The translations under genes were made by a program, and so were the position numbers. Below the pieces are notes generated by a model. That model was not told where the DNA came from. It saw only the letters and a list, made by a program, of their open reading frames with translations, and did not search any database. A stretch of DNA of 64,000 nt from Tissierella creatinophila DSM 6911 (GTDB lineage Bacteria > Bacillota > Clostridia > Tissierellales > Tissierellaceae), in the NCBI RefSeq assembly GCF_001940565.1, contig NZ_LTDM01000032.1, forward strand, positions 62,001-126,000. Reading direction: 5' to 3'. Shown piece after piece: positions 44,372 to 53,570 of the stretch (positions are counted from its first letter, which is position 1; the number at the start of each line of letters is the position of its first letter).

Positions 44372-45688
44372 CTATTCTACAAATTCCGAATAAATTGTTT
44401 TAAGCGCTGGAATATAATCAGTTTCTGCTACACCTATAATTATATTGATCTCGCTTGAACCTTGGTCAATCATTCTAATATTTATAGATGCATCTTTTAT
44501 TGCAGAAAAAATTCTCATTGCAGTGCCTTTTTCTTTTACCATGCCACGACCTACAACTGCTATCATAGCAAGTCCATCTTCAATTTCAACATTATCTGCT
44601 TTAACTGCCTCATAGATTTCATCTTTAATCTTTTCTTTTATATCTTTAATTGTATCTGAGATTATGATAATTGACATAGTATCTATTCCAGTTGGAAGAT
44701 GTTCAAACGCAAGATTATTGTTTTCTAGAACTTCAAGAATTTTTCGTCCAAAACCAATTTCTATATTCATCATATCTTTTTCGATATTGATTGTAGAAAA
44801 TCCTCTTTTACCAGCTATTCCTGTAACTATCCTATCAGCACCATTTAAATCGACTTCTGGAACTATCATTGTCCCATTATCTTCTGGTGCATTTGTGTTT
44901 CTAATATTGATTGAGATGCCAGATTGTTTAACAGGAAAAATTGCATCTTCATGCATTATGGAGGCACCCATATAAGATAGTTCTCTAAGTTCTTTATATG
45001 TTATAAAATCTATTACCTTTGGATTTTCTACGCATCTTGGATCTGCCATAAGCATACCAGAGACATCAGTCCAATTTTCATAAAGATCAGCATCTACAGC
45101 ACGTGCAACAATAGAACCTGTGATATCTGATCCACCTCTGGAGAATGTTTTAATAGTTCCATTTGGCATAGACCCATAAAAACCAGGAATTACAGCATAT
45201 CTATTGTCTTTTAAAACTTCAGATAGAACTAGATTTGTTTTTTCTGAGTCAAAGCTTCCATCTTCTAAAAAAAGTATCCTTTTTTCTGCATCAATAAACT
45301 CATATCCTAGATATTCTGCCAATATCATAGAGTTTAAATATTCCCCACGACTACAAACATAATCACTTCCTACATGATGTAAAATAGATGTTCTTATCTT
45401 ATCAAATTCCTCTTTCAAGGAAAAATCTAATCCAAGTCCTTCTATAATACCATTGTATCTGTTTTCAATTTTTTTAAACACTTCATCTATATCTTCTTCA
45501 TTTTCTGAAAGTATGTAGCATTTATATAGAAGATCCGTTACCTTTTGATCTTCTTCATCTCTTTTGCCAGGTGCAGATGCAATCACATATCTTCTAGAAT
45601 CCTGGCTTTTTATTATCTCTGCAACTTTTTTAAATTGATTGCTATCTGCAAGTGAACTTCCACCAAATTTTAGTACTTTAGTTTCCAT
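44372..45688 (-). CDS. lysC: Aspartate kinase
   Basis: Phosphorylates aspartate, the first step of the lysine pathway. In 438 residues: kinase domain (1-285) with KFGGSSLAD near 7-15 and FSRGGSDITGSIVA near 183, then two ACT domains (about 305-438) that would bind an allosteric inhibitor, probably lysine. Its place in the lysine operon supports a lysine-sensitive isozyme. ATG at 45688 follows AAGGAGA. Confidence 0.95.
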   Translation of the reverse strand: METKVLKFGGSSLADSNQFKKVAEIIKSQDSRRYVIASAPGKRDEEDQKVTDLLYKCYILSENEEDIDEVFKKIENRYNGIIEGLGLDFSLKEEFDKIRTSILHHVGSDYVCSRGEYLNSMILAEYLGYEFIDAEKRILFLEDGSFDSEKTNLVLSEVLKDNRYAVIPGFYGSMPNGTIKTFSRGGSDITGSIVARAVDADLYENWTDVSGMLMADPRCVENPKVIDFITYKELRELSYMGASIMHEDAIFPVKQSGISINIRNTNAPEDNGTMIVPEVDLNGADRIVTGIAGKRGFSTINIEKDMMNIEIGFGRKILEVLENNNLAFEHLPTGIDTMSIIIISDTIKDIKEKIKDEIYEAVKADNVEIEDGLAMIAVVGRGMVKEKGTAMRIFSAIKDASINIRMIDQGSSEINIIIGVAETDYIPALKTIYSEFVE

Positions 45689-45701
45689 TTATCTTTCTCC
45701 T

Positions 45702-46682
45702 TTAAAGCATATTTGCTCTTAGTTCTTCTGAAGTCATTGCTGATAAGTCAACAGGAGCTACATCAAATACTGTTTTACATCCTGTAATGCCACGGCTCCT
45801 CATTCTAAATGCAGCTCTTGCATATGCAACCAAGATACAAGCATTAAATTCTGGATTTGAATCAAGTTTTAAACTATATTCAATTATTTGATTGTTTTCA
45901 TCATTCCATCCAGTTTTTCCACTTCTGATTACAAATCCTCCATGGGGGATTCCCCCATGATCTTCAATTAGCTGTTCTTGTGTTATAAAGTTAACCTTTG
46001 TATCGTAGTCTGAAAAATAGCCTGGCATTGTTTTGATTTCATTTTCTATTCTTTTAAGATCTGCTCCTTCTTCAGCTACTACAAAGCATTCTCTTATATG
46101 TTTTTCTCTAACTGTAAGCACCGGGTTTTCACCGCTTCTTACGGACTTTAGAGCTGAGTCTATAGGTATAGTATACTGTCTTGCATCCTTTACTCCATCT
46201 ACCCTTCTTATTGCATCAGAATGTCCCTGACTAACTCCTTTTCCCCAAAATGTATAATCACTACCATTAGCTAAAATTGCATTTGCATAGAGTCTATTTA
46301 AAGAAAACATTCCTGGATCCCACCCTACTGAAATTAGGGCAATATTATCTCCTTCTTTAGCCGCTTTATCTACATTTGCAAAATGCTCTGGAATCTTTGC
46401 ATGACTATCAAAGCTATCTATTATATTAAAATGTCTTGCCGTTTCAGGTGTCATCTTTGGCAAATCAGTTGCACTGCCACCACAGATAATCATTACATCT
46501 ATTTTATCTTTCATCTCTAACATATCATCCATTGAATAAACTTTTGCTCCCGGTGTTTGAATCTTTAAACTCTTAGCATCTCTTCTTGTAAAGACTCCCA
46601 CAAGCTCCATATCGGAAGTGTTATTTATAGCACATTCAACACCTTTTCCTAAATTTCCATATCCTAAAATACCAATTTTCAA
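45702..46682 (-). CDS. ddh: meso-Diaminopimelate D-dehydrogenase
   Basis: NADPH-dependent reductive amination of tetrahydrodipicolinate directly to meso-diaminopimelate. About 326 residues, with KIGILGYGNLGKGVE at the N-terminus (dinucleotide loop), IICGGSATDLP near 70, DSFDSHAKIPEH near 92 and SVGWDPGMFSLNR near 122. I choose TTG at 46682 (eight bases from GGAAG) over GTG 46691, which abuts the site. Its presence in place of dapD/dapE/dapF or dapL genes shows the short pathway variant. Confidence 0.95.
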   Translation of the reverse strand: MKIGILGYGNLGKGVECAINNTSDMELVGVFTRRDAKSLKIQTPGAKVYSMDDMLEMKDKIDVMIICGGSATDLPKMTPETARHFNIIDSFDSHAKIPEHFANVDKAAKEGDNIALISVGWDPGMFSLNRLYANAILANGSDYTFWGKGVSQGHSDAIRRVDGVKDARQYTIPIDSALKSVRSGENPVLTVREKHIRECFVVAEEGADLKRIENEIKTMPGYFSDYDTKVNFITQEQLIEDHGGIPHGGFVIRSGKTGWNDENNQIIEYSLKLDSNPEFNACILVAYARAAFRMRSRGITGCKTVFDVAPVDLSAMTSEELRANML

Positions 46683-46707
46683 ATTTATCACTTCCTTTAT
46701 ATATAGA

Positions 46708-47412
46708 TTAGCCGATTAAATCTTTCATTCCATATAGTCCAGCTGGCTTATCTATTAAAAATTCTGCTGCAACTATAGCACCTTCAGCAAATAATTCTTT
46801 ACAATGAGCTTTATGCTTTAAAGTTATTGTCTCAGTTTTAGTGCCTATTATAACCTCGTGTTCACCTACTATATTGCCCATACGTATAGAATGAATCTCT
46901 ATTTGCTTATCTTCTTTTTCTTTTACGCTTTTGATTGCTCTTTCTATAGCAAGAGCTGTACCACTTGGTGCATCAAGCTTTTGATTGTGATGTTTTTCCA
47001 ATATTCCTATTTCAGCTCCTGGCATCATCTTTACAGTTAATTTAACAAGCTCTAAAAGTAGTGCAATTCCCACAGACACATTAGCAGCTAAAAACACTGG
47101 GATTTTTTTACTAGCAACTTTAATCATCTCTAATTCTTCTTCAGTTTGACCAGTTGTTGCTATTACAAGTGGAATATTTCTTTTTATTGCATAATCAGTT
47201 AAATCTTTTGTAGCCAAATGATTTGAAAAATCAATGATACAATCAGCTTCTCCATCAAAATCATCTAATTTTGCAAATAAAAGATCATTAGCAGAAGTGG
47301 TATTGTTTCTATCTACTTTTGCAGCTAGAGAAGAGTTTTTATACCCGTCTAATAGTAGTTTAGTTATTTCCTTACCTATTCTTCCATTTGAGCCATTTAT
47401 AATTATCTTCAT
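46708..47412 (-). CDS. dapB: 4-hydroxy-tetrahydrodipicolinate reductase
   Basis: Reduces the product of DapA to tetrahydrodipicolinate. The 234-residue chain has the Rossmann loop INGSNGRIGKEI (about 4-15), IATTGQTEEE near 89, the catalytic block EKHHNQKLDAPSGTALA (near 139-155) and GIYGM-like GLYGMKDLIG at the end. It lies between dapA and ddh with 13- and 16-base gaps. Confidence 0.96.
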   Translation of the reverse strand: MKIIINGSNGRIGKEITKLLLDGYKNSSLAAKVDRNNTTSANDLLFAKLDDFDGEADCIIDFSNHLATKDLTDYAIKRNIPLVIATTGQTEEELEMIKVASKKIPVFLAANVSVGIALLLELVKLTVKMMPGAEIGILEKHHNQKLDAPSGTALAIERAIKSVKEKEDKQIEIHSIRMGNIVGEHEVIIGTKTETITLKHKAHCKELFAEGAIVAAEFLIDKPAGLYGMKDLIG

Positions 47413-47425
47413 TTACCTCATCTCC

Positions 47426-48316
47426 TTATCTCAATTGTATTCCCTGTTCTTTCATAAGACTTATCATATTTTCTTTATTTTCATCTTCCATTGATGTCAA
47501 TGGAAGTCTTAAAATATCTTCACAATATCCCATAGCTGAAACAGCAGCTTTCACTGGGATTGGGTTGACCTCAGTAAAGAGTGAATTTATAAGTGGTAAT
47601 AGTTTAAGCTGTAAATCAAGGCTTCCACTTACATCCCCTGAAAAGAACTTATCACATATTTCAACAGTTTCCCTCGGCATTATATTTGATACTACAGAAA
47701 TTACACCTTTTCCTCCTAAAGACATTATTGGAACTATCTGATCATCGTTTCCAGAGTATATACTAATTTTATCTCCACAAAGTTGCGCAATTTTAGCAAT
47801 CTGTGAAATATCTCCACTTGCTTCTTTAAGTCCCACTATATTAGGATGATCGGCTAAAACTTGGCAAGTCTTTGGTTGTAAATTTACACCAGTTCTAGAT
47901 GGAACATTATATAGGATAATAGGCTTTGTACTTGCATCTGCAATCTTTGTAAATAATTCTATAAGTCCCTTTTGAGTTGCCTTATTATAATATGGTGTAA
48001 CAACAAGCATTGCATCAGCTCCTACTTCACATGCGTATTTTGTGAGCTCTATTCCATATGCTATATCATTACTACCAGTACCTGCTATAACAGGTACCCT
48101 ACCATTTACCTGATCGACTACAAATTTGACAGCTTCTTTATGCTCCTCATCTGACATTGTAGAACTCTCTCCAGTTGTACCGCATACAACTATGGCATTT
48201 ATACCTTCTCCTATTTGCCATTCAATGAGTTTAGAAAAGCTTTCAAAATCAATACCGTCTCTATTAAATGGGGTAACAATAGCTGTAGCTGCTCCTTTGA
48301 AAATCATATCTTTCAT
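47426..48316 (-). CDS. dapA: 4-hydroxy-tetrahydrodipicolinate synthase
   Basis: Condenses pyruvate with aspartate semialdehyde. At 296 residues, with TAIVTPFNRDGID near 11, the GTTGESSTMSDEE motif near 46, catalytic Tyr in ILYNVPSRTGVN (near 136) and Schiff-base Lys in VGLKEASGD (near 164). First gene of the lysine operon, with the riboswitch leader and consensus promoter upstream. ATG at 48316 has AAAGGAGAG upstream. No asd gene is in the operon. Confidence 0.97.
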   Translation of the reverse strand: MKDMIFKGAATAIVTPFNRDGIDFESFSKLIEWQIGEGINAIVVCGTTGESSTMSDEEHKEAVKFVVDQVNGRVPVIAGTGSNDIAYGIELTKYACEVGADAMLVVTPYYNKATQKGLIELFTKIADASTKPIILYNVPSRTGVNLQPKTCQVLADHPNIVGLKEASGDISQIAKIAQLCGDKISIYSGNDDQIVPIMSLGGKGVISVVSNIMPRETVEICDKFFSGDVSGSLDLQLKLLPLINSLFTEVNPIPVKAAVSAMGYCEDILRLPLTSMEDENKENMISLMKEQGIQLR

Positions 48317-48355
48317 TTCAATCTCTCCTTTTTATTTAATAGATGGTAAAGGGCT

Positions 48356-48380
48356 AAAAAAAAATAGACTAAAAGTCTAC
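48356..48380 (-). terminator. Lysine riboswitch terminator
   Basis: Minus-strand stem TAGACT (48375-48380) with AGTCTA (48366-48371), loop TTT, then ten T (48356-48365). It lies between the aptamer and dapA. Confidence 0.85.
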
Positions 48381-48419
48381 CTTTTATTAGAAACATACAT
48401 TTTAAATTATATGTCTTAA

Positions 48420-48592
48420 TAGGATAGCTCTTTGCAAATAATGCAACAGCAGAATGAATCTTATTTCATTTTGCCAGACCAATCATACGCCTTGATTGTC
48501 TTCGGCACCTACACCTTTTATATCTGACACTAACCTTGCGATGGCTTTCAATCAGATACTACTTTTTGTAAAGTGCGCCTCTACCAATACTT
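48420..48592 (-). promoter_or_regulatory. Lysine riboswitch (L box)
   Basis: Minus-strand reading shows the conserved order GGTAGAGGCGCACTTTACAA, GTAG, GAAAGCCATCGCAAGG, GTGCCGAAG, GGTCTGGCAAA, CTGCTGTTGCATTATTTGC and AGAGCTATCC, matching the lysine aptamer of Firmicutes. It precedes dapA and its terminator, so lysine should reduce transcription of the whole operon. Confidence 0.94.
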
Positions 48593-48607
48593 ATTTAATT
48601 ATTCAGA

Positions 48608-48636
48608 ATTATATTACAACATGAGATAAATGTCAA
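48608..48636 (-). promoter_or_regulatory. Consensus sigma-A promoter of the lysine operon
   Basis: Minus strand: TTGACA (48631-48636), 17-base spacer, TATAAT (48608-48613), a perfect match at both hexamers, about 15 bases before the riboswitch. Confidence 0.9.
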
Positions 48637-48684
48637 TAGTATATTTGAATTTAAATAAAAAACAATAGTAAAACTGATATATAC

Positions 48685-48723
48685 TAGATTAGGAAACTAT
48701 CATTTTGATAGTTTCCTAATCTA
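48685..48723 (-). terminator. Hairpin at the end of the activase gene
   Basis: A perfect 18-bp stem (48685-48702 with 48706-48723), loop of three, overlapping the stop codon. There is no clear T run after it on the minus strand. Confidence 0.6.
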
Positions 48724-49474
48724 AGCTTTTAGCGATAAGTGCTGCTCCTATAGACCCTGCATACCTTGCCAAGGGGTTTGTCTTTATATCTTTTTCTATT
48801 TTTTGAGATAGTAGTTTTTTAAAGTTATCTACTTCACAAAGTCCCCCTGTTAAATATATATTCTCGCTACAGCCATGTTTAAATAACATAGAAGAAACTC
48901 TTCCAGTTATAGAATTTACTATTCCTCTAGCTATACTCTTTCTGTCAGTTCCTTTTCCTATAAGAGATATAACCTCAGACTCTGCAAATACTGTGCACAT
49001 ACTAGATATGTTTATATCTTCTCCTAAAAGTGCCATATTACATAGTTCATCTATAGATACCCCTAGTGTGTTTGCCATAAGTTCCATAAATTTACCAGTG
49101 CCTGCAGCGCATTTATCGTTCATTGTAAAATCTATAACTCTGCCATTTTTAAGTGTGATGATCTTTGTATCTTGCCCACCTATATCTATGATAGTGGCAT
49201 CTCTTCCAAGTAGATAGTCTACTCCCTTACCATGACATGTTATCTCTGTTATCTGCTTGTCCGCATATGGTACAGAAATCCTCCCATATCCAGTTGCTAC
49301 CACTTTCATGTTTTTTCTTTCTATTCCTTCACTATTAAGTTTTTCTAAAACTTCATTTGATACCTCTATACTACTCCAGCCAGTCCTTAAATTATAATTA
49401 TGTTCTAATTTATCTTCTTTAAAAACTGATACCTTAGTAGCAGTAGAACCTATATCTATTCCTACATAATGCAT
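48716..49474 (-). CDS. ATP-dependent activase of the BadF/BcrA/HgdC family
   Basis: A 252-residue actin-fold ATPase that, as a dimer, holds one [4Fe-4S] cluster and injects low-potential electrons into its partner enzyme. GIDIGSTATKVSVF (5-18) and IIDIGGQDTKII near 99 bind ATP; the cluster cysteines are in NDKCAAGTGKF (near 126) and SSMCTVFAESE (near 162). It follows the double-cubane reductase gene after 15 bases, so it is its dedicated reductase. Confidence 0.93.
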   Translation of the reverse strand: MHYVGIDIGSTATKVSVFKEDKLEHNYNLRTGWSSIEVSNEVLEKLNSEGIERKNMKVVATGYGRISVPYADKQITEITCHGKGVDYLLGRDATIIDIGGQDTKIITLKNGRVIDFTMNDKCAAGTGKFMELMANTLGVSIDELCNMALLGEDINISSMCTVFAESEVISLIGKGTDRKSIARGIVNSITGRVSSMLFKHGCSENIYLTGGLCEVDNFKKLLSQKIEKDIKTNPLARYAGSIGAALIAKSLD

Positions 49475-49489
49475 TTTTTCACCTTCTTT

Positions 49490-50662
49490 TTACGCTAAAG
49501 CTTTGTTTACCTCTACTGTCTCTATAAAAGCTTCTATACGTGTTTTTATTTGTCCTGTATCTGAATCAGAATAATCTGTTTCAATTTGTATAAATGGTAA
49601 ATTTAATTCATCCTCTACAAACCCTTTTACAGTAAATGATTCTATAGCATAAGTATGACATGCTTGCCATGTAAGGTCAATTACTGCATCTACACTGTAT
49701 TCATCCGCTAGTCTTTTTATAAGGTCTAATCTACTGTTGTTTGGAGTCATACACGAACAAGGAGTTGATAGATATTTTTTAGCTAATGAGTATAATGGAT
49801 CTTGAGTTTCACTTTCTTCTACCAATACATCAAGCCCCTTATAACCTGTACAATTTTCAAGTGCCACAACACTTGCCCCGGCTTCCTCTAAAGCCCTAAG
49901 AACTTTATCCGCTCCACCAACTCCTACAGGACATCCAGTAAGAAGTATTCTAGGAGCACTTTTCTCATATGCAAATATTCCTTTTTCAATTCTCTCTTCC
50001 ACTTCTTCTATGAGGTCTTCTATTAATTTTATTCCATTTTCTCTATCTACATTAAATCCTTTTAGCCACTGTGATGTCATCATATCCATACCCGATATTG
50101 GTGCAGGCTTATGAGCATTAAGTTTATGTAACCTTTTCATAGCTATTCTTTCTCTGTTCATAAGTTTTATAGCATCCCTTAGTTTTTCATCAGTTATATC
50201 TACATTAAACTCATTTTCTAAAAATGTTTTAAACTTCTTCATTTCATTTTCCCAAAATACTAATGACTCTTCTCCTTCTGCTGTTTGAGGTAGATTCATT
50301 ACATGCATAGGTTTTATTTTTCCCATAAGTTCATACATCTTTTTCTTACCATCACAAGTTGTTTCTGCTAAAAGTACATCAGAAAAATAAAAGTATGGGC
50401 ATTTATCAGTTATAGCAAAACCATAGCTTGATTTTATCAAAGGACAAAGATTTCTAGGTAGTTCTCTTTCTGCTGCTTCTATCGGTTCTTGCGTAGTTCC
50501 ACAAAGTGTAACGGGTATAGCACCTGCTGCTATAGCTATTTCTGAAGGAGAAAATACGCAGTACATACCTACTACTCTTTCCCCATTTTCGTGCGCTTCT
50601 TTAATCTTTACAGAATTTACTCCTCTTAAAGCTTCAACTTCTTCCATTAATTTTGGTCTCAA
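49490..50662 (-). CDS. Double-cubane-cluster-type anaerobic reductase (2-hydroxyacyl-CoA dehydratase superfamily)
   Basis: About 390 residues related to the HgdB/BcrC subunits but of the single-chain type paired with one activase gene. Conserved Cys-containing blocks: GMYCVFSPSEIAIAAGAIPV near 35-52, NLCPLIKSSYGF, TDKCPYFYFSD, AETTCDGKKKMYELM, TGCPVGVGGADKV, STPCSCMTPN and TWQACHTYAIES. Relatives carry an [8Fe-9S] double cubane and reduce small molecules such as acetylene in vitro; the natural substrate is unknown. TTG at 50662 is eight bases from AGGAG and preferred over GTG 50671. Confidence 0.88.
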   Translation of the reverse strand: MRPKLMEEVEALRGVNSVKIKEAHENGERVVGMYCVFSPSEIAIAAGAIPVTLCGTTQEPIEAAERELPRNLCPLIKSSYGFAITDKCPYFYFSDVLLAETTCDGKKKMYELMGKIKPMHVMNLPQTAEGEESLVFWENEMKKFKTFLENEFNVDITDEKLRDAIKLMNRERIAMKRLHKLNAHKPAPISGMDMMTSQWLKGFNVDRENGIKLIEDLIEEVEERIEKGIFAYEKSAPRILLTGCPVGVGGADKVLRALEEAGASVVALENCTGYKGLDVLVEESETQDPLYSLAKKYLSTPCSCMTPNNSRLDLIKRLADEYSVDAVIDLTWQACHTYAIESFTVKGFVEDELNLPFIQIETDYSDSDTGQIKTRIEAFIETVEVNKALA

Positions 50663-50821
50663 ATTTTTCACTCCTAATGTTTATTTATAGTAAAACTAGC
50701 TTAATTAAATTTTATCATAAATCCAAATAAAATACTATCGTAATTTACCAGGTTAAATCACGAAAACTAAATTTATGCTTTAAATTAATATTTTTGGATA
50801 TTATATAAATGGGTGATGAAA

Positions 50822-51616
50822 ATGGAATTGATAAAATCAAGGAGATCAGTTAGGACTTTTAAAAACAAGAAGTTAGAAGATGACTTGAAAGAAAAAATAA
50901 ATCTGTTTTTAGAAGGTTTAGAAAAAGAATATAGTTCAAAGTATAAGTTTCCTTTAATAGATTTAAAATTAAATGGAAAAATAGGTACTTATGGTGTGAT
51001 TAAAGATGCTAATGCCTATATAGGCGGAGTTTTACTTGAAAACGGAAACCTCATAGAGCTGGGATATTTATTTGAAAAAATAATAATTTATTTGACATCT
51101 TTAAATCTTGGGACTTGCTGGCTCGGTGGTACTTTTAAAAAACTTGAGTTTTTTGAATCCATGAACTTAAAAGAAGGAGAGAAATTGATAGTAGTAACCC
51201 CTGTAGGTTATGAAGAAAAAAAGATGAGTCTTAAAGAAAAATCCATGAGAACTTTAGCTCAATCTGACAAGAGAAAAGATTTTGATGATGTATTTTTCTA
51301 TGAAGGATTAGAGCCATTGTATTTAAATGATTTAGGGGATTTTAAAGATGCACTAGAGATGGTTAGGATAGGTCCTTCTGCTTCAAATAAACAACCTTGG
51401 AGAATAATAAAGATAGATAATAAGTTTAACCTTTATCTAAAAAGAACGCCAGGCTATGCTAAAAACCTAGACTACGATATACAGCTATTAGATATGGGTA
51501 TAGCTATGTATCACTTTGAAACAAGTTTAAAAGATAAAGGTTTAAAAGGAAATTGGGATAAGATTAAAAACCCTCGGGATTATGATGGACTAGAGTATAT
51601 TGCTACCTGGGTATAA
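50822..51616 (+). CDS. Nitroreductase family protein (TM nitroreductase-like)
   Basis: A 264-residue FMN-dependent oxidoreductase-fold protein. It begins MELIKSRRSVRTFKNKK, the standard nitroreductase FMN-phosphate motif, and has a second half with RIGPSASNKQPWRII near 190 and a C-terminal DMGIAMYHFETSLKDKG helix. Two related halves in one chain suggest the PF14512 type. Substrate unknown. I choose ATG 50822, with GGGTG seven bases upstream, over the GTG 50813 that lies inside that site. Confidence 0.88.
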   Translation: MELIKSRRSVRTFKNKKLEDDLKEKINLFLEGLEKEYSSKYKFPLIDLKLNGKIGTYGVIKDANAYIGGVLLENGNLIELGYLFEKIIIYLTSLNLGTCWLGGTFKKLEFFESMNLKEGEKLIVVTPVGYEEKKMSLKEKSMRTLAQSDKRKDFDDVFFYEGLEPLYLNDLGDFKDALEMVRIGPSASNKQPWRIIKIDNKFNLYLKRTPGYAKNLDYDIQLLDMGIAMYHFETSLKDKGLKGNWDKIKNPRDYDGLEYIATWV

Positions 51617-51645
51617 AAAATAAGCTAAAGCTTATCTTTTATACC
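51610..51645. terminator. Bidirectional terminator
   Basis: A 17-bp hairpin with one mismatch (51610-51626 with 51629-51645) covering the stop codons of both convergent genes. Confidence 0.75.
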
Positions 51646-53341
51646 TCATCTCTCTATGATGAGTTACTTTATTTCTGCCATTTTCTTTGGAATAGTAAAG
51701 AGCTTTATCTGCTTCTTCTATAAGCATCTCTGAGTGAATTAATATTCTTTTAGGATCAAATGTTGTAATCCCTATACTTATAGTTGTATTGGTGCTAGAA
51801 TTTTCATCAATTTTTAGTCTAAATTCTTCTATATTTTTTCTTATCTTTTCTCCTAAAACAAGTGACTCTTTTTCATCATATCCTTTTAGGATTATCCCAA
51901 ACTCTTCTCCTCCATATCTTGTAACTATTGCATTTTCTGGTGAGGTTTCTTTTATTATCCTAGAGACAATTTTTAATACTTCATCTCCTATTAAGTGTCC
52001 ATAGTTATCATTAAATGTTTTAAACTTATCAATATCGAGCATCATGAGAGAAAAAGGTTTCTTTATAATATCTTTATCTTTAACTATTTCTATCAATTCA
52101 TTTTTAAAATATGACTGAGTAAAAAGCCCTGTAAGACCATCTTTACCTGCCTTTGTAAAGATATCTATATATTCTTTAGCTAAGTCTAAAGCTACTATCC
52201 CTATAAAGATCATCAAGGCATATATGTTTAAATGAAAGCCTAGTGGAGGGAATATTCCTCTTAATGCATTGCATATATCATGACCACACATTAAAAGTAT
52301 TATCAAAAGAAGGGGATATATCCATTTCTTCTTAGTATGATTTTTAAAGTAATCCCATAATACCATGAAGAAAATATACATATAGTCCAGTGTAAATATT
52401 ATCATATAATATCTTCTAAATTTATAGTATGAGATAGTATCTTTAAATAAAATTACTCCAAGAGCTATAATCATAATTCTTATATAGATATTTATCTTTT
52501 GTGCTTTATAGATTGGAAGAGAGAGAAATTCTCTTAAAAAGAGTACTCCAAGTATAGGAACAAAAAACATACATGATAAAACTATCTTTTTAAAAACGAT
52601 ATAAGGTATAGGAAGAGTGGATACAAAATAGTCAATATAATATATAGCTGTTACAAAACATAGAGTTGCAAAATATGAGTACTTTTTCTTTTTCATTCTA
52701 GTAAATATAAAGTAGAAGTATGCGCTCATTCCAAGTAAAATAATCATATTAGTTAAATACATATAAGTATAGCTACTGCTATATATATTTATCCTCTTTA
52801 AAACATCTTTTGCTCTTTCTATAGTTAAACTCTTTGAAGGTCCGTATTCATAGCTTGAATAGGTTTTTATAGATATGGTGTTTTCTTTTCCATATTGGAT
52901 AAGATTTTTAGGTATAAAGTAGCCATACTTTCTATTCCAATCATTAAATAAATCCTCAGGACTAGAAATAGTTTTCCCTATCAAAAATCCATTAAAATAT
53001 ACTTTATGATAGTTAGGAAGCCTTGGAATATATAGCATAAGGTCCTGTGATAAAAGTTCTTGGGGAATAACTACGTTTTTTCTAACCCATATTGTTTTAT
53101 CTAATTTCTCTACTTCCTTTTTTATAAGTACATTTTTATAGATAAATTCTTCTTCTTTCCAATTACTATCATTAAATTCCTTTTCTTTAAAGGAAATAGA
53201 ATCTTCTAAGGCTATTTTCCATGCGCCATCTAATATAATTCCCTCTCTAAGAGGGTCAAATTCATTTGTTATATTCATAAATACAAATATGAGTATAGTA
53301 AGAATACACAAAAATCTAATTATTCTTCCCTGCATTTCCAT
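51632..53341 (-). CDS. Diguanylate cyclase with extracellular 7TMR-DISM-type sensor
   Basis: A 569-residue membrane protein: N-terminal helix (8-25), an extracellular beta-rich domain (about 30-185, with LDGAWKIAL and WVRKNVVIP typical of the galactose-binding-like DISM fold), seven helices (about 192-400), and a GGDEF domain (about 405-565) with DGLTGL and the active-site RYGGEEFGII. It should make cyclic di-GMP in response to an external carbohydrate-like ligand. The inhibitory RxxD site is absent (SPEN-type residues there), so product inhibition may be missing. ATG at 53341 follows GGGTG. Confidence 0.9.
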   Translation of the reverse strand: MEMQGRIIRFLCILTILIFVFMNITNEFDPLREGIILDGAWKIALEDSISFKEKEFNDSNWKEEEFIYKNVLIKKEVEKLDKTIWVRKNVVIPQELLSQDLMLYIPRLPNYHKVYFNGFLIGKTISSPEDLFNDWNRKYGYFIPKNLIQYGKENTISIKTYSSYEYGPSKSLTIERAKDVLKRINIYSSSYTYMYLTNMIILLGMSAYFYFIFTRMKKKKYSYFATLCFVTAIYYIDYFVSTLPIPYIVFKKIVLSCMFFVPILGVLFLREFLSLPIYKAQKINIYIRIMIIALGVILFKDTISYYKFRRYYMIIFTLDYMYIFFMVLWDYFKNHTKKKWIYPLLLIILLMCGHDICNALRGIFPPLGFHLNIYALMIFIGIVALDLAKEYIDIFTKAGKDGLTGLFTQSYFKNELIEIVKDKDIIKKPFSLMMLDIDKFKTFNDNYGHLIGDEVLKIVSRIIKETSPENAIVTRYGGEEFGIILKGYDEKESLVLGEKIRKNIEEFRLKIDENSSTNTTISIGITTFDPKRILIHSEMLIEEADKALYYSKENGRNKVTHHREMRYKR

Positions 53342-53506
53342 GTTTTCACCCTATTCTTTTAAGATTATTACTCTATAATATGAGTATTTAAAAGAAATGT
53401 GATTTAGCTTTTATTCTTATATATAAATTTATATTTTAGGATAAGTAATGATATAATAGACAAAAGGTAGTATCTATCCTTAAAAGAAAAATAGAAGCGT
53501 CATTTT

Positions 53507-53539
53507 AAATAGGTGAGACTTTAAAGCCTCACCTATTTT
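53507..53539 (+). terminator. Leader hairpin upstream of ywbE
   Basis: An 11-bp stem (53507-53517 with 53528-53538), ten-base loop, then TTTT. A TATAAT at 53453-53458 with TTATAT 17 bases before it may be the promoter, giving a 110-base leader that contains this terminator-like hairpin. Confidence 0.5.
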
Positions 53540-53570
53540 GATACCAAATCTAATAAAGGAAGTGTTTAAA

